64,000 bases of DNA from Microbulbifer taiwanensis (GTDB lineage: Bacteria; Pseudomonadota; Gammaproteobacteria; Pseudomonadales; Cellvibrionaceae): the NCBI RefSeq assembly GCF_014904815.1, contig NZ_JACZFR010000007.1, forward strand, positions 124,001 to 188,000, given 5' to 3'. This document shows, in pieces, positions 23,436 to 33,851 of this stretch (positions within the stretch are counted from its first letter, which is position 1; every line of letters starts with the position of its first letter). The position numbers and the translations under genes were made by a program. A model generated the notes under the pieces. It ran no database searches. It was not told the DNA's origin and saw nothing but the letters and a program-made list of their open reading frames with translations.

Positions 23436-25118
23436 TCAAGCCCGGCTCAGCATCTCTTTCGCATGGGCCAGGGACTGGGCGGTGGTCTCACCGCCGAGCA
23501 TACGCGCTATCTCCTCGCGGCGCTCGACATCCTTCAGTTCGCGCAGGGATACGAAAGCCCTCACACCTTTGCCTGCGGTGCCGTCGCTGTGCTTCTCCAC
23601 CAGGTACTGCCGGTGGGCCCGCGCGGCAACCTGGGCCAGGTGGGTGACGCAGATGACCTGGCCGGCGCGGCCATTGCGGGTTTCGCCCAGCTGGCGCAGC
23701 AGGCGCCCGACTACATCGCCGGTGGCGCCGCCGATACCCACGTCCACTTCGTCGAATACCAGTGTGGGGGTGCGCGATGTCTGCGCGGTGACCACCTGGA
23801 TCGCCAGGCTCACACGTGACAGTTCGCCGCCTGAGGCGATCTTGCCCAGGGGGCGCGGTGACTGGCCCGGGTTGGTGGCGATCAGTATCTCCACCTCCTC
23901 GAGGCCGCTGGCGGCGGGCTTCTCCTGCGGCTGCAGTGCCAGCTCCACCTGCGCGTGGGGCATGGCCAGTTCCGCCAGTTGGTGGTTGACTGCTGCCGCC
24001 AGTTCCGCGGCGGCTTTCCCGCGCAGTTTGCTCAGCTTGCCGGCGGCCCGGCGGTAGTGGGTCTCCAGCTTTTCGCACTCGGCGGCCAGTCTGTCGAGGG
24101 CGTCCGGCGTGCCTATTTCCTCCAGTTCCGCCTGCAGCTGTTGTTGCAGGCCCGGTAGCTGGTCCGGCTGCACCCGGTGCTTGCGCGCCGCCTGGTAGAT
24201 GGCACTGAGGCGCTCTTCCACCTCGGCCAGGCGCTCAGGATCCATTTCGAAGCGGTCGATATGCCGCGACAGGGAGCCGGCGGCTTCGTCCACCTGTATG
24301 CGTGCGTTGTCCAGCATCTGCGCCACTTCCGCCAGCGCCGGTGATTGTTCCGGCATGGCCGACAGCAGCTGCAGCGCCCGGTGCAACTGCTCGGCGATAT
24401 CCCCCTCGCCGCCGGACAGCAGTGCCGCCAGCTGGTAGCTGCCGCTCATTATCTGCCCGGCATTGGCGAGGGTGCGTTGCTCGCTCTCCAGTTCTTCTAT
24501 CTCGCCCGGCTGCAGGTTCAGCTGGTCCAGTTCGTCGAGCTGGTACTGCAGCAGTTGGCGGCGGGCCTCTGTCTCCTCGGCGCTGTCCGCCAGGGCGCGG
24601 TAGCGGCGGTGCTGGTCCTGCCAGGTCTTGAAGTGGATGCGGGTCTCGGCGGCCAGCTCCTGGGCCGCGGCGAATTCGTCCAGCAGGCGGCGGTGGGTGT
24701 CCTTCTTCAGTAGCGACTGGTGCTCGTGCTGGCTGTGGATATCGATCAACTGTTCGCCCAGGGAGCGCAGCTGCAGCAGGGTCACTGGCTGGCCGTTGAT
24801 GTAGGCGCGGGAGCGGCCGTCGGCGCCGATGGTGCGGCGCAGTATCACCTCGCGCCCGGCGTCCAGCTCCTGTTCCTCGAGCCAGGCGGTGGCGGAAGGG
24901 TGATCGCCGATATCGAAAGTGGCGCTGATATCGGCCCGGTTGGCGCCGGCGCGCACCAGTTCGGCATTGCCGCGATCGCCGAGGGCCAGCCCGAGGGCGT
25001 CGAGGGTGATGGACTTGCCGGCGCCGGTCTCGCCGGTCAGGGTGCTGGTGCCGGGTCCGAATTCCAGCTCCAGCTGGTCCACCAGGGTGAATTGACTGAT
25101 AGACAGGTGCAGCAACAT
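23436..25118 (-). CDS. recN: DNA repair protein RecN
   Basis: A 560-aa SMC-like ATPase acting in double-strand break repair. Walker A GETGAGKSI is at about residues 28-36, a central coiled-coil region spans about 150-380, and the C-terminal half has the signature LASGGELSRV and Walker B TLVFDEVDVGIGG. It lies opposite grpE, the conserved recN-grpE-dnaK neighbourhood of this group. An upstream LexA site was not recognised. Confidence 0.98.
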   Translation of the reverse strand: MLLHLSISQFTLVDQLELEFGPGTSTLTGETGAGKSITLDALGLALGDRGNAELVRAGANRADISATFDIGDHPSATAWLEEQELDAGREVILRRTIGADGRSRAYINGQPVTLLQLRSLGEQLIDIHSQHEHQSLLKKDTHRRLLDEFAAAQELAAETRIHFKTWQDQHRRYRALADSAEETEARRQLLQYQLDELDQLNLQPGEIEELESEQRTLANAGQIMSGSYQLAALLSGGEGDIAEQLHRALQLLSAMPEQSPALAEVAQMLDNARIQVDEAAGSLSRHIDRFEMDPERLAEVEERLSAIYQAARKHRVQPDQLPGLQQQLQAELEEIGTPDALDRLAAECEKLETHYRRAAGKLSKLRGKAAAELAAAVNHQLAELAMPHAQVELALQPQEKPAASGLEEVEILIATNPGQSPRPLGKIASGGELSRVSLAIQVVTAQTSRTPTLVFDEVDVGIGGATGDVVGRLLRQLGETRNGRAGQVICVTHLAQVAARAHRQYLVEKHSDGTAGKGVRAFVSLRELKDVERREEIARMLGGETTAQSLAHAKEMLSRA

Positions 25119-25249
25119 AGCTTTCGTGGCCGTTCTTATTGGTTGGCGCCGGGGCGCGAATTAGTGGTTATTTATACAGTAATTGATGCTGGTTAGCTAT
25201 AGGGCTGGTGGCACATTACTTTACTGGGTCAATCCGCTCCGCAGGCCCA

Positions 25250-25277
25250 CTTGAACTGCAAGGGCCCGACCCCATAT
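25250..25277 (+). promoter_or_regulatory. Sigma-32 heat-shock promoter of grpE
   Basis: CTTGAA (25250-25255), 14-bp spacer, CCCCATAT (25270-25277), a near-perfect match to the sigma-32 consensus, 65 bp before the grpE start. Confidence 0.8.
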
Positions 25278-25342
25278 AGGGCTGCATTGCCCGCAACCCG
25301 GGTTGATACCGTTAACTGACAATCGACGCGACGGAGAAAGCA

Positions 25343-25984
25343 GTGGCCAAAGAGCGCAGCGAAGAAGATCAGAAGCATGAAGAGGGGATGCAGCCGGAGG
25401 TTCTGACTGACGAGCACACCCCTGTCGAGGAGGCTCCTTCCATCGAGATAGAGGAGCCCACTGCGGAGGAGCAGCATCAGGCTGAGGAATCCCTGCACGC
25501 GGGGGCCGAAAGTGCCGACGCCCTGCACGAGGACATCATCAAGCTGCAGGAACAGCTGGCGCTGCAGAAGGACCTGGCCATGCGCGCCCAGGCCGAGGCC
25601 CAGAACGCCCGCCGCCGCGCCCAGCAGGATGTGGAGAAGGCGCACAAGTTCGCGGTAGAGAAGCTGCTGCAGGACCTGCTGCCGGTGGTGGACAACCTGG
25701 AGCGGGCCCTGGCCACCTCCAATCCCGACGACGAGGCGCAGAAGGCCATTGTGGAAGGTGTGGAGCTGACCCACAAATCCTTCGTCGACAGCCTGGCCAA
25801 GCACTCGGTGGAAGTGGTGGACCCGGCCGGCGAGCCCTTCGATCCGGAACTGCACCAGGCCATGACCCAGGTGCCCAGCGGCGATGTGGAGCCGAATACC
25901 GTGCTGGAAGTCTTCCAGAAGGGCTACCGCCTGAACGGCCGCCTGGTGCGCCCGGCCATGGTGGTCGTGAGCAAGGCGCCCTGA
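25343..25984 (+). CDS. grpE: Nucleotide exchange factor GrpE
   Basis: A 213-aa DnaK cochaperone with a GTG start preceded by GGAG. A long acidic N-terminal tail (about 60 residues) precedes the coiled-coil stalk ([34 protein letters not shown]) and the beta-domain ([33 protein letters not shown]). It releases ADP from DnaK. Confidence 0.98.
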   Translation: MAKERSEEDQKHEEGMQPEVLTDEHTPVEEAPSIEIEEPTAEEQHQAEESLHAGAESADALHEDIIKLQEQLALQKDLAMRAQAEAQNARRRAQQDVEKAHKFAVEKLLQDLLPVVDNLERALATSNPDDEAQKAIVEGVELTHKSFVDSLAKHSVEVVDPAGEPFDPELHQAMTQVPSGDVEPNTVLEVFQKGYRLNGRLVRPAMVVVSKAP

Positions 25985-26024
25985 GGTCCCAGTCGGAGAA
26001 TCGGGCAAGCGGGCAAGAAAGCCC

Positions 26025-26053
26025 CTTGAAATTGTAGGGCCGGCACCAATATA
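26025..26053 (+). promoter_or_regulatory. Sigma-32-like promoter of dnaK
   Basis: CCCCTTGAA at 26022-26030, 13-bp spacer, CACCAATAT at 26044-26052. The -10 is a weaker match (consensus CCCCATNT). About 80 bp upstream of dnaK. Confidence 0.6.
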
Positions 26054-26131
26054 GCTGGCATCGAGAATACTAACGCGCGGCAGGACTCTCCCGCAGCCGC
26101 CGGCGCGAAACGCAAACGAGGAATCAATCAG

Positions 26132-28069
26132 ATGGCAAAAATTATCGGCATCGACCTGGGTACCACCAACAGCTGTGTCGCGGTACTGGATGGTGACAAG
26201 GCGCGCGTGATCGAGAATGCCGAGGGCGATCGCACCACCCCCTCCATCGTCGCCTTTACCGACGACAATGAAGTGCTGGTGGGCCAGTCCGCCAAGCGCC
26301 AGGCGGTGACCAACCCGACCAACACCCTGTTCGCGGTCAAGCGCCTGATTGGCCGCCGCTTCAAGGACGACGTGGTGCAGAAGGACATCAAGATGGTGCC
26401 CTACAGCATCGTCGGGGCCGACAACGGCGACGCCTGGGTGGAAGTGAAGGGCGACAAGAAGGCCCCGCCGCAGATCTCCGCCGAAGTGCTGAAAAAAATG
26501 AAGAAGACCGCCGAGGACTTCCTCGGTGAGAAGGTCGAGGCCGCGGTCATCACCGTGCCGGCCTACTTCAACGACTCCCAGCGCCAGGCCACCAAGGACG
26601 CCGGTCGCATCGCCGGCCTGGACGTGAAGCGCATCATCAACGAGCCCACCGCCGCGGCCCTGGCCTACGGCCTGGACAAGAAGGGCGGCGACCGCACCGT
26701 GGCGGTCTACGACCTGGGTGGTGGTACCTTCGATATCTCCATTATTGAGATCGCCGACGTCGATGGCGAGATGCAGTTCGAGGTGCTGTCCACCAACGGC
26801 GACACCTTCCTCGGCGGTGAAGATTTCGACCTGCGCCTCATCAACTACCTGGCGGACGAGTTCAAGAAAGACCAGGGCATTGACCTGTCCGGCGACCCGC
26901 TGGCGATGCAACGCCTGAAGGAAGCGGCCGAGAAGGCCAAGATCGAGCTGTCTTCCAGCCAGCAGACCGAAGTGAACCTGCCCTATATCACCGCCGACGC
27001 CACTGGTCCGAAGCACCTGGTGGTGAAACTGACCCGCGCCAAGCTGGAGAGCCTGGTGGAAGAGCTGGTGGCGCGCACCATCGAGCCGGTGAAGATCGCC
27101 CTGCGCGACGCCGACCTGGCCGCTTCCGGCGTGGACGATGTGATCCTGGTCGGTGGCCAGACCCGCATGCCGCTGGTGCAGCAGAAGGTCACCGAGTTCT
27201 TCGGCAAGGAGCCGCGCAAGGACGTCAACCCGGATGAAGCGGTAGCCATGGGCGCAGCCATCCAGGGCGCGGTGCTGGGCGGCGACGTGAAAGACGTGCT
27301 GCTGCTGGACGTGACCCCGCTGACCCTGGGTATCGAGACCATGGGCGGCGTGGCCACTCCGCTGATCGACAAGAACACTACCATCCCGACCAAGAAGTCC
27401 CAGACCTTCTCCACTGCCGAGGACAACCAGACCGCGGTGACCATCCACGTGGTGCAGGGTGAGCGCAAGCAGGCGGCACAGAACAAGTCCCTGGGCCGCT
27501 TTGATCTGGCCGACATTCCGCCGGCGCCGCGCGGCATGCCGCAGATCGAGGTGACCTTCGATATCGATGCCAACGGCATTCTGCACGTTCACGCGAAGGA
27601 CAAGGCCACCGGCAAGGAGCAGTCCATCGTGATCAAGGCCTCCTCCGGCCTGTCCGAGGAGGAGATCGACAAGATGGTGGCGGACGCCGAGGCCAACGCC
27701 GAGGCGGACAAGCAGTTCGAGGAGCTGGTGCAGACCCGCAACACCCTCGACGGCCTGATTTCCGCGACCAAGAAGACACTGGAAGAGGCCGGTGACAAGG
27801 CCACCGCCGACGAGAAGTCCGCCATCGAGGCAGCCATCTCCGAGGCCGAAGAGGCTGTCAAAGGTAACGACAAGGCGGCGATGGATGCCGCCACCACCAA
27901 GCTGACCGAGGCTTCCGGCCCGCTGGCGCAGAAGATGTACGCCGAGCAGGCCCAGGCGGCCCAGGGCGCGGAAGGTGCCGCCGAGCAGGGCGCGGAGCAG
28001 TCCGGTGGCGACGACGCAGTGGATGCCGAGTTCGAGGAAGTGAAGGAAGACAAGAAAGAGGACAAGTAA
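26132..28069 (+). CDS. dnaK: Molecular chaperone DnaK (Hsp70)
   Basis: A 645-aa chaperone. The N-terminal ATPase domain has [14 protein letters not shown], the phosphate-2 motif [13 protein letters not shown] and VGGQTRMP; the substrate domain follows the [11 protein letters not shown] linker region. The C-terminal lid ends in the usual EEV-containing acidic tail ([11 protein letters not shown]). The start has GAGGAA upstream. It lies between grpE and dnaJ in the common order. Confidence 0.99.
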   Translation: MAKIIGIDLGTTNSCVAVLDGDKARVIENAEGDRTTPSIVAFTDDNEVLVGQSAKRQAVTNPTNTLFAVKRLIGRRFKDDVVQKDIKMVPYSIVGADNGDAWVEVKGDKKAPPQISAEVLKKMKKTAEDFLGEKVEAAVITVPAYFNDSQRQATKDAGRIAGLDVKRIINEPTAAALAYGLDKKGGDRTVAVYDLGGGTFDISIIEIADVDGEMQFEVLSTNGDTFLGGEDFDLRLINYLADEFKKDQGIDLSGDPLAMQRLKEAAEKAKIELSSSQQTEVNLPYITADATGPKHLVVKLTRAKLESLVEELVARTIEPVKIALRDADLAASGVDDVILVGGQTRMPLVQQKVTEFFGKEPRKDVNPDEAVAMGAAIQGAVLGGDVKDVLLLDVTPLTLGIETMGGVATPLIDKNTTIPTKKSQTFSTAEDNQTAVTIHVVQGERKQAAQNKSLGRFDLADIPPAPRGMPQIEVTFDIDANGILHVHAKDKATGKEQSIVIKASSGLSEEEIDKMVADAEANAEADKQFEELVQTRNTLDGLISATKKTLEEAGDKATADEKSAIEAAISEAEEAVKGNDKAAMDAATTKLTEASGPLAQKMYAEQAQAAQGAEGAAEQGAEQSGGDDAVDAEFEEVKEDKKEDK

Positions 28070-28090
28070 GCGCCAGCTTACCCCCTCTTT

Positions 28091-28181
28091 TGTAGGAGCG
28101 GCGGGGCGGCCGTCCGCCCATGGCCGCGATCTGACTTTCCGCATCCCCGGAAATTGATCGCGGCCATGGGCCGCTCCTACA
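28091..28181. repeat. REP-like palindromic pair, family A
   Basis: TGTAGGAGCGGCGGGGCGG at the left and CCATGGGCCGCTCCTACA at the right form an inverted pair around GATCGCGG, in the dnaK-dnaJ gap. It could form a hairpin that affects dnaJ expression or mRNA stability. Confidence 0.85.
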
Positions 28182-28260
28182 GCGAATGTAGATAGAAAGG
28201 CGCGGTGGCCGGACAATGGCCGCCGCGCCTTACGCCGTTTAAAAAGAACACACGATTAAT

Positions 28261-29379
28261 ATGTCGAAACGCGATTACTACGAAGTCCTCGGCGTCTCCA
28301 AGGGGGCGGATGAAAAGGACCTGAAGAAGGCCTACCGCCGGGTGGCAATGAAATTCCACCCGGACCGCAACCCCGATGACAAGGAGGCGGAGAACAAGTT
28401 CAAGGAGGCCAATGAGGCCTACGAGGTGCTGTCCGACCCGCAGAAAAAGGCGGCCTACGACCAGTTCGGCCACGCCGGTGTGGAAGGTCAGATGGGCGGT
28501 GGCGCCGGCGGTTTCGGCGGTTTCTCCGATATTTTCGGCGACGTATTCGGCGATATTTTCGGCGGCGGCGGTGGCCGCCGCAGCGGGCCGGCGCGCGGTT
28601 CCGACCTGCGCTACGATCTGGAGCTGGACCTGGAAGACGCGGTGCGCGGCACCAACGTCAAGATCCGCGTGCCCACCCTGGCCTCCTGTAACAGCTGCCA
28701 TGGTTCCGGCGCCAAGCCCGGCTCATCGCCGCAGACCTGTGGTACCTGTGGTGGCGTCGGCCAGGTGCGTATGCAGCAGGGTTTCTTCTCGGTACAGCAG
28801 ACCTGTCCCAATTGCCGCGGGCGCGGCACCATCATCTCCGACCCCTGTGGCAGCTGTCACGGGCGCGGGCGTGTGGAGGAGACCAAGACGCTGTCGGTGA
28901 AGGTGCCGCCGGGCGTCGACACTGGCGACCGCATCCGCCTGTCCGGCGAGGGCGAGGCGGGTCCGGACGGCGGTCCCGCCGGTGATCTCTATGTGCAGGT
29001 GGTGGTGAAGGAGCACGAGCTGTTCCAGCGCGACGGCAAGAACCTCTACTGCGAGGTGCCGATCAGTTTCGCTGCCGCGGCACTGGGCGGCGAGCTGGAA
29101 GTGCCGACACTGGACGGCAAGGTCAAGCTGAAGATCCCCGCCGAGAGCCAGACCGGCAAGCTGTTCCGCCTGCGCGGCAAGGGCGTCACCCCGGTACGCG
29201 GCGGCGCTCCCGGTGACCTGCTGTGCCGGGTAGTGGTGGAGACGCCGGTGAACCTGTCCGGCAAGCAGAAGGAGCTGCTGGAGGAATTCGCCAACACCCT
29301 GAGCGAGAAGAAAAACTCCCCGCGCCAGACCGGCTGGTTCGAGGGGGTAAAGAACTTCTTCGGTGATATGAAGCTCTGA
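28261..29379 (+). CDS. dnaJ: Chaperone protein DnaJ
   Basis: A 372-aa Hsp40. The J-domain has the HPD motif ([10 protein letters not shown]), then a Gly/Phe-rich linker with [22 protein letters not shown] and four zinc-finger repeats ([32 protein letters not shown]). The C-terminal substrate domain is intact. It stimulates the ATPase of DnaK. Confidence 0.99.
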   Translation: MSKRDYYEVLGVSKGADEKDLKKAYRRVAMKFHPDRNPDDKEAENKFKEANEAYEVLSDPQKKAAYDQFGHAGVEGQMGGGAGGFGGFSDIFGDVFGDIFGGGGGRRSGPARGSDLRYDLELDLEDAVRGTNVKIRVPTLASCNSCHGSGAKPGSSPQTCGTCGGVGQVRMQQGFFSVQQTCPNCRGRGTIISDPCGSCHGRGRVEETKTLSVKVPPGVDTGDRIRLSGEGEAGPDGGPAGDLYVQVVVKEHELFQRDGKNLYCEVPISFAAAALGGELEVPTLDGKVKLKIPAESQTGKLFRLRGKGVTPVRGGAPGDLLCRVVVETPVNLSGKQKELLEEFANTLSEKKNSPRQTGWFEGVKNFFGDMKL

Positions 29380-29433
29380 TTCCGGGACTCGTACTATAGG
29401 GGTGAGCAGAAGGTTTGCCCCAATAGCGTATTT

Positions 29434-29580
29434 TCGTCATTCCGGCGCAGGCCGGACCGCGCAGGCATGGATGCCGCAGCGAGCATTCGCGAAGCGAATG
29501 GCCCGAAGGGCCTGGGCGCAGGAGCGCCAGCTAATCCAAGTGCCACCACACTGGATACCGGCCTGCGCCGGTATGACGAG
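29434..29580. repeat. Inverted-repeat element of about 147 bp (MITE/BIME-like)
   Basis: The left end TCGTCATTCCGGCGCAGGCC and the right end GGCCTGCGCCGGTATGACGA are inverted copies (one mismatch region near TTCC/GTAT). The centre carries AATGGCCCGAAGGGCC and related dyads. It has no gene. It lies in the 226-bp gap between dnaJ and the Spy-like gene. Confidence 0.75.
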
Positions 29581-29605
29581 AGCGACGCAGCGCATTGCGC
29601 AGGTC

Positions 29606-30043
29606 CTACTCCTCCGCCAGCCGCTTGCGGAACTCCTCGTGGAATTCCTCCTGTACTTTTTTCAGCTCCTTCAGCTGGTCCGCGTTTAACAGGGGCACCA
29701 GCTTCGCACGGGTCTCGGCGCGAATCGCGATCATCTTCGCGTCCAGCTCCTCCCGCTGTTTGACCGACAGCTTCGGTTTTTCCTTCTCCTTTCCGACCTC
29801 GATGCCATATTCCTTCAGCAGCGCCAACTGGTCGTCGAAGGTTTTGTCCAGGATCGGTAGTGCCTTGTCCTCTTGCTCAGGGGTCAGTTTAAGGCGCAGG
29901 GTCAGCCAGTCGGCAATGTCGTCATACTTCTCCCAGAAATCTGTACCGAGCTCCTTGTCGTCGGCCTGCGCCATTCCTCCGCAGATCAACAGGGCGGCAG
30001 TCAACAGCAGTGTGGTCAGTCGGCAGTTTGTGAGTGCTTGCAT
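29606..30043 (-). CDS. Spy/CpxP-like periplasmic protein
   Basis: About 145 aa with a signal peptide (cleaved near GGMAQADD) and a helical LTxxQ-like domain: LRLKLTPEQEDKALPILDKT, then AKMIAIRAETRAKLVPLLNADQLKELKKVQ, rich in charged residues. The pattern is that of Spy and CpxP, stress-linked periplasmic chaperones. The start at 30043 is chosen to give a normal signal peptide; a start six codons earlier is possible. Confidence 0.75.
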   Translation of the reverse strand: MQALTNCRLTTLLLTAALLICGGMAQADDKELGTDFWEKYDDIADWLTLRLKLTPEQEDKALPILDKTFDDQLALLKEYGIEVGKEKEKPKLSVKQREELDAKMIAIRAETRAKLVPLLNADQLKELKKVQEEFHEEFRKRLAEE

Positions 30044-30114
30044 ACTTGGCGCTCCTTTCATTCAGCTCCTAGAAGACTAGCAGTTGTGGTTTTTGGCGGC
30101 CGGTGGTCTGTTAA

Positions 30115-31104
<990 letters not shown>

Positions 31105-31161
31105 TTTAGTGATACTTCGGTAGCCTGAATGGCAGCGCAGAGGCTCCATCCAGGTCGCTCT

Positions 31162-31215
31162 TGTAGGGTGCGCCGTGCGCACCACGATTGAAAATGGTGC
31201 GCACGGCGCACCCTT
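31162..31215. repeat. REP-like palindromic element, family B
   Basis: TGTAGGGTGCGCCGTGCGCACC and the inverted GGTGCGCACGGCGCACCCTTCG around a short loop, in the dapB-rimK gap. Related to 23351-23402. Confidence 0.8.
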
Positions 31216-31233
31216 CGTGAGGAGTAACGTGGG

Positions 31234-32649
31234 TTGGAAAAGAAGTTAATCGTCGGCAGTGAGGAGTGGTGCGGTTTTCCCTCCCTGGGTATCCCCGCCA
31301 TCAAGGCGCGGGTGGACTCCGGGGCCAAGACGTCCTGTCTGCACGCCTACAATATCCAGACGTTCAAGCGCGACGGTGAGCCCTGGGTCAGCTTCGAGGC
31401 CCATCCGCTGCAGCACCTGCGCCGGCCGTCGGTGCGCTGCGAGGCGCGCCTGCTGGACAAGCGTATGGTGCGCAGCTCTTCGGGGGAGAGCGAGAAGCGC
31501 CCGGTAATCCGCACGGCTCTTTCCATCGGTGGCAGTGTCTGGGATATAGAGCTGACCCTGACCAACCGCGACTCCATGGGTTACCGCATGCTGCTCGGAC
31601 GCGAGGCGATGCTCGGGCGCATGCTGGTGGATCCTTCGGAGAGCTTCTGTCTCGGCGATATGCCCCAGAGCCAGCTGGAGGAATACTACCGCGACGAGCA
31701 CCATATGGCCGGTACCGGCCTGCGCATCGGCCTGCTGGCATCCAACCCGGATCTCTACAGCAACCAGCGCATCATGGAGGCTGGTGCCGAGCGCGGTCAC
31801 CGCATGACTTTCCTGGATATCCGCCAGTGCTATATGAAGCTGGATCCGCAAGAGCCGGAAGTTCACTACCGCGACGGGCGGATACTCAACAACCTGGATG
31901 CGGTGATTCCGCGCATTCGCCCCAGCCAGACTTTCTACGGCTGTGCGCTTACGCGCCACTTCGAGAGCATCAGCGTCTTTGCGCTGAACGGCTCGGCGCC
32001 GATCAGCCAGTCGCGGGACAAGCTGTTCTCCCTGCAGCTGCTGCAGCAGAACGGCCTGAATATCCCCACCTCCGGTTTCGCCAACTCGCCGGTGGATACC
32101 GGTGAGCTGATCGAGATGGTCGGTGGCGCGCCGCTGATCGTGAAGCTACTCGAGGGCACCCAGGGCCGGGGCGTGGTGCTGGCGGAGACCCGCAAGGCGA
32201 GCGAGTCGGTGATCAATGCCTTCAAGTCATTGAAGGCCAACCTGCTGGTGCAGGAATTCATTCGCGAGGCCCAGGGCAAGGACCTGCGCCTGTTCGTGAT
32301 CGACAACAAGGTGGTCGCGGCGATACAGCGCGAGGCGGCGCCGGGGGAATTCCGTGCCAATATCCACCAGGGCGGCACTGCCTCGGTGGTCAAGGTGACC
32401 GCCGAGGAGAAGCGCCTGGCAGTGAAGGCGGCCAAGGTGCTGGGACTCAAGGTGGCCGGTGTGGACATCATTCGCTCGAAGAAGGGGCCGCTGCTGTTGG
32501 AAGTGAACTCCTCACCGGGCCTGGAGGGTATCGAGAGTGCCACACGCAAGGATGTGGCCGGCGCCATGATCGTTTCGATCGAGAAGGCGCTCAAGTGGCG
32601 ACCCGCCATTGCACCGGAAAGCGACAGCTCGCTGGCGACCGGGGAATAG
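31234..32649 (+). CDS. Retropepsin-like zinc protease domain fused to RimK-type ATP-grasp ligase
   Basis: A 471-aa fusion. The N-terminal domain (residues 1-145) matches the RimB/Zn_protease (PF05618) family with the active-site motif DSGAKTSCLHA (28-38). The C-terminal part (about 165-465) is a RimK ATP-grasp ligase with NSPVDTGELI, VKLLEGTQGRGVVLA and the metal-binding LLEVNSSPGLEG. RimK ligases add glutamate to ribosomal protein S6 and other proteins; in this fusion the ligase and hydrolase sit together. The start is a TTG with GAGGAG upstream. This form is known in gamma-proteobacteria, and the two activities and substrate here are inferred. Confidence 0.88.
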   Translation: MEKKLIVGSEEWCGFPSLGIPAIKARVDSGAKTSCLHAYNIQTFKRDGEPWVSFEAHPLQHLRRPSVRCEARLLDKRMVRSSSGESEKRPVIRTALSIGGSVWDIELTLTNRDSMGYRMLLGREAMLGRMLVDPSESFCLGDMPQSQLEEYYRDEHHMAGTGLRIGLLASNPDLYSNQRIMEAGAERGHRMTFLDIRQCYMKLDPQEPEVHYRDGRILNNLDAVIPRIRPSQTFYGCALTRHFESISVFALNGSAPISQSRDKLFSLQLLQQNGLNIPTSGFANSPVDTGELIEMVGGAPLIVKLLEGTQGRGVVLAETRKASESVINAFKSLKANLLVQEFIREAQGKDLRLFVIDNKVVAAIQREAAPGEFRANIHQGGTASVVKVTAEEKRLAVKAAKVLGLKVAGVDIIRSKKGPLLLEVNSSPGLEGIESATRKDVAGAMIVSIEKALKWRPAIAPESDSSLATGE

Positions 32650-32929
32650 CCGCTCCCCAACGCCTCCTGCAGCCAAAAGGACTTGGCCGCAGGGTTTTCC
32701 CCCTTTCTTTTCGGGCCGCTGTGCCGGAAGTCCCAGCTTGGCGCGCAACCCTTTGCGTCGTTTGGCGAAGCCTTATCTCCGAGACTAACCTTCTATAGAT
32801 GCCGGACTGTATATCTGGCGCAGAATGTAACTCTATCCCTGGCTGCTAAGGATGGTGGGTCGGTGGAGCGCGACAGCGCGTTTCTGCTCTCGGTAGCCAG
32901 ATGGTGCACACCATAAGGCTTGAAGCTGC

Positions 32930-33517
32930 ATGAATAATCGCCAATTCCACTACTTCCTGAATAACCTTGCTCTGCTGATCTCGCACCTGGCGGTCCTGCT
33001 GGTCGTGGTGATGGCCACCAGCGCCCAGGCATCGGCCCAGCTGTCCGGCTCGGAAACCGGGCGCCGGGTGATGGTGGACTACATAGTGCACTTCGCCTAC
33101 CACCTGCAGTGGCCCATCCAGGCCTTTACCGGAGCGGATGCGCCTTTTCGTATCTGTGTCATGGGTGGCGACAGCCTGAGCGTGCCGCTGGCAGAGCGCT
33201 TGAAACACCAGCGCATCAACGGCCGCCCTGTGGCGCTGGAAAGTGTCAGCCAGGGTGAGCCGATGCGCGCCCGCAGCTGCCAGATCGTCGTCCTCGGGGA
33301 AATGGAGCGCTCCAACCTGCTGAAAGCGGTGGGGGCCCTGGAGTTCTTTCCTGTGTTGACGGTCAGCGACGCCGAGCGCTTCGCGGTCACCGGCGGCATG
33401 ATCGAGTTTACCGGCAAGGGGGACAGCGTATCCCTGCAGCTGAACAAGACCATGCTCGACCGGGCGGAGCTGAAGGTGGGCAACAGTCTCTTCCGCCTGA
33501 GCCGGGAGGTGGATTGA
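32930..33517 (+). CDS. YfiR-like periplasmic protein (DUF4154)
   Basis: A 195-aa protein with an N-terminal signal peptide or anchor (LALLISHLAVLLVVVMATSAQASAQ) and the YfiR domain: YIVHFAYHLQWP, FRICVMGGDSL, SCQIVVLG, FPVLTVSDAERFAVTGGMIEF. YfiR proteins repress partner diguanylate cyclases, but no yfiN gene is nearby. A link to biofilm signalling is only suggested by the curli cluster 6 kb away. Confidence 0.82.
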   Translation: MNNRQFHYFLNNLALLISHLAVLLVVVMATSAQASAQLSGSETGRRVMVDYIVHFAYHLQWPIQAFTGADAPFRICVMGGDSLSVPLAERLKHQRINGRPVALESVSQGEPMRARSCQIVVLGEMERSNLLKAVGALEFFPVLTVSDAERFAVTGGMIEFTGKGDSVSLQLNKTMLDRAELKVGNSLFRLSREVD

Positions 33518-33681
33518 GTGGGATGATAAACCTCTGGCGCTAGTCGATCTTTTCGCGTAGAATCTGCGCCCGTTTGGACTGGCTCCGCGCCCATCGCCGA
33601 CAGGTGTGGGAGTCGCGGCAGTAAGCCCATCAATGTCGGCGGCAAGCGCCGGCCACAGTGTGCAAAGTGCGAGAGCCACGC

Positions 33682-33708
33682 GTGAATAAATTCAAAAAAG
33701 CGAGATGA
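33682..33708 (+). CDS. Possible carA leader peptide (8 aa)
   Basis: GTG at 33682 encodes a short frame (M)NKFKKAR and stops at TGA within the left arm of the hairpin at 33698-33731. A leader peptide before carA is described in pseudomonads. Here a short frame that ends in a terminator-like stem suggests attenuation, but there is no clear ribosome site, so it is tentative. Confidence 0.35.
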   Translation: MNKFKKAR

Positions 33709-33731
33709 AGCCGCGGAGTTTCATCTCGCTT
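33698..33731 (+). terminator. Attenuator-like hairpin in the carA leader
   Basis: A perfect 12-bp stem (AAGCGAGATGAA 33698-33709 with TTCATCTCGCTT 33720-33731), a 10-nt loop and a T run to 33735. It sits 120 bp before carA, and the flanking gap 33,518-33,851 otherwise holds no gene. Confidence 0.7.
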
Positions 33732-33851
33732 TTTTATAGGCGCACAACAGGCTTGAAGTCCTGCGCCGGCTCCGCACAAACCCCCGCCCGGAAACAGTTC
33801 TGAAGACTGGAGATCGAATTGACTAAAGCTGTCCCCACGCCGGAGGCCTCC

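Noticed and set aside
25229-28216. Very long minus-strand frame (995 codons) opposite grpE-dnaK
   Set aside because: It is antisense to two certain genes and spans their gap, with a histidine/glycine-rich composition typical of reversed GC-rich coding sequence.
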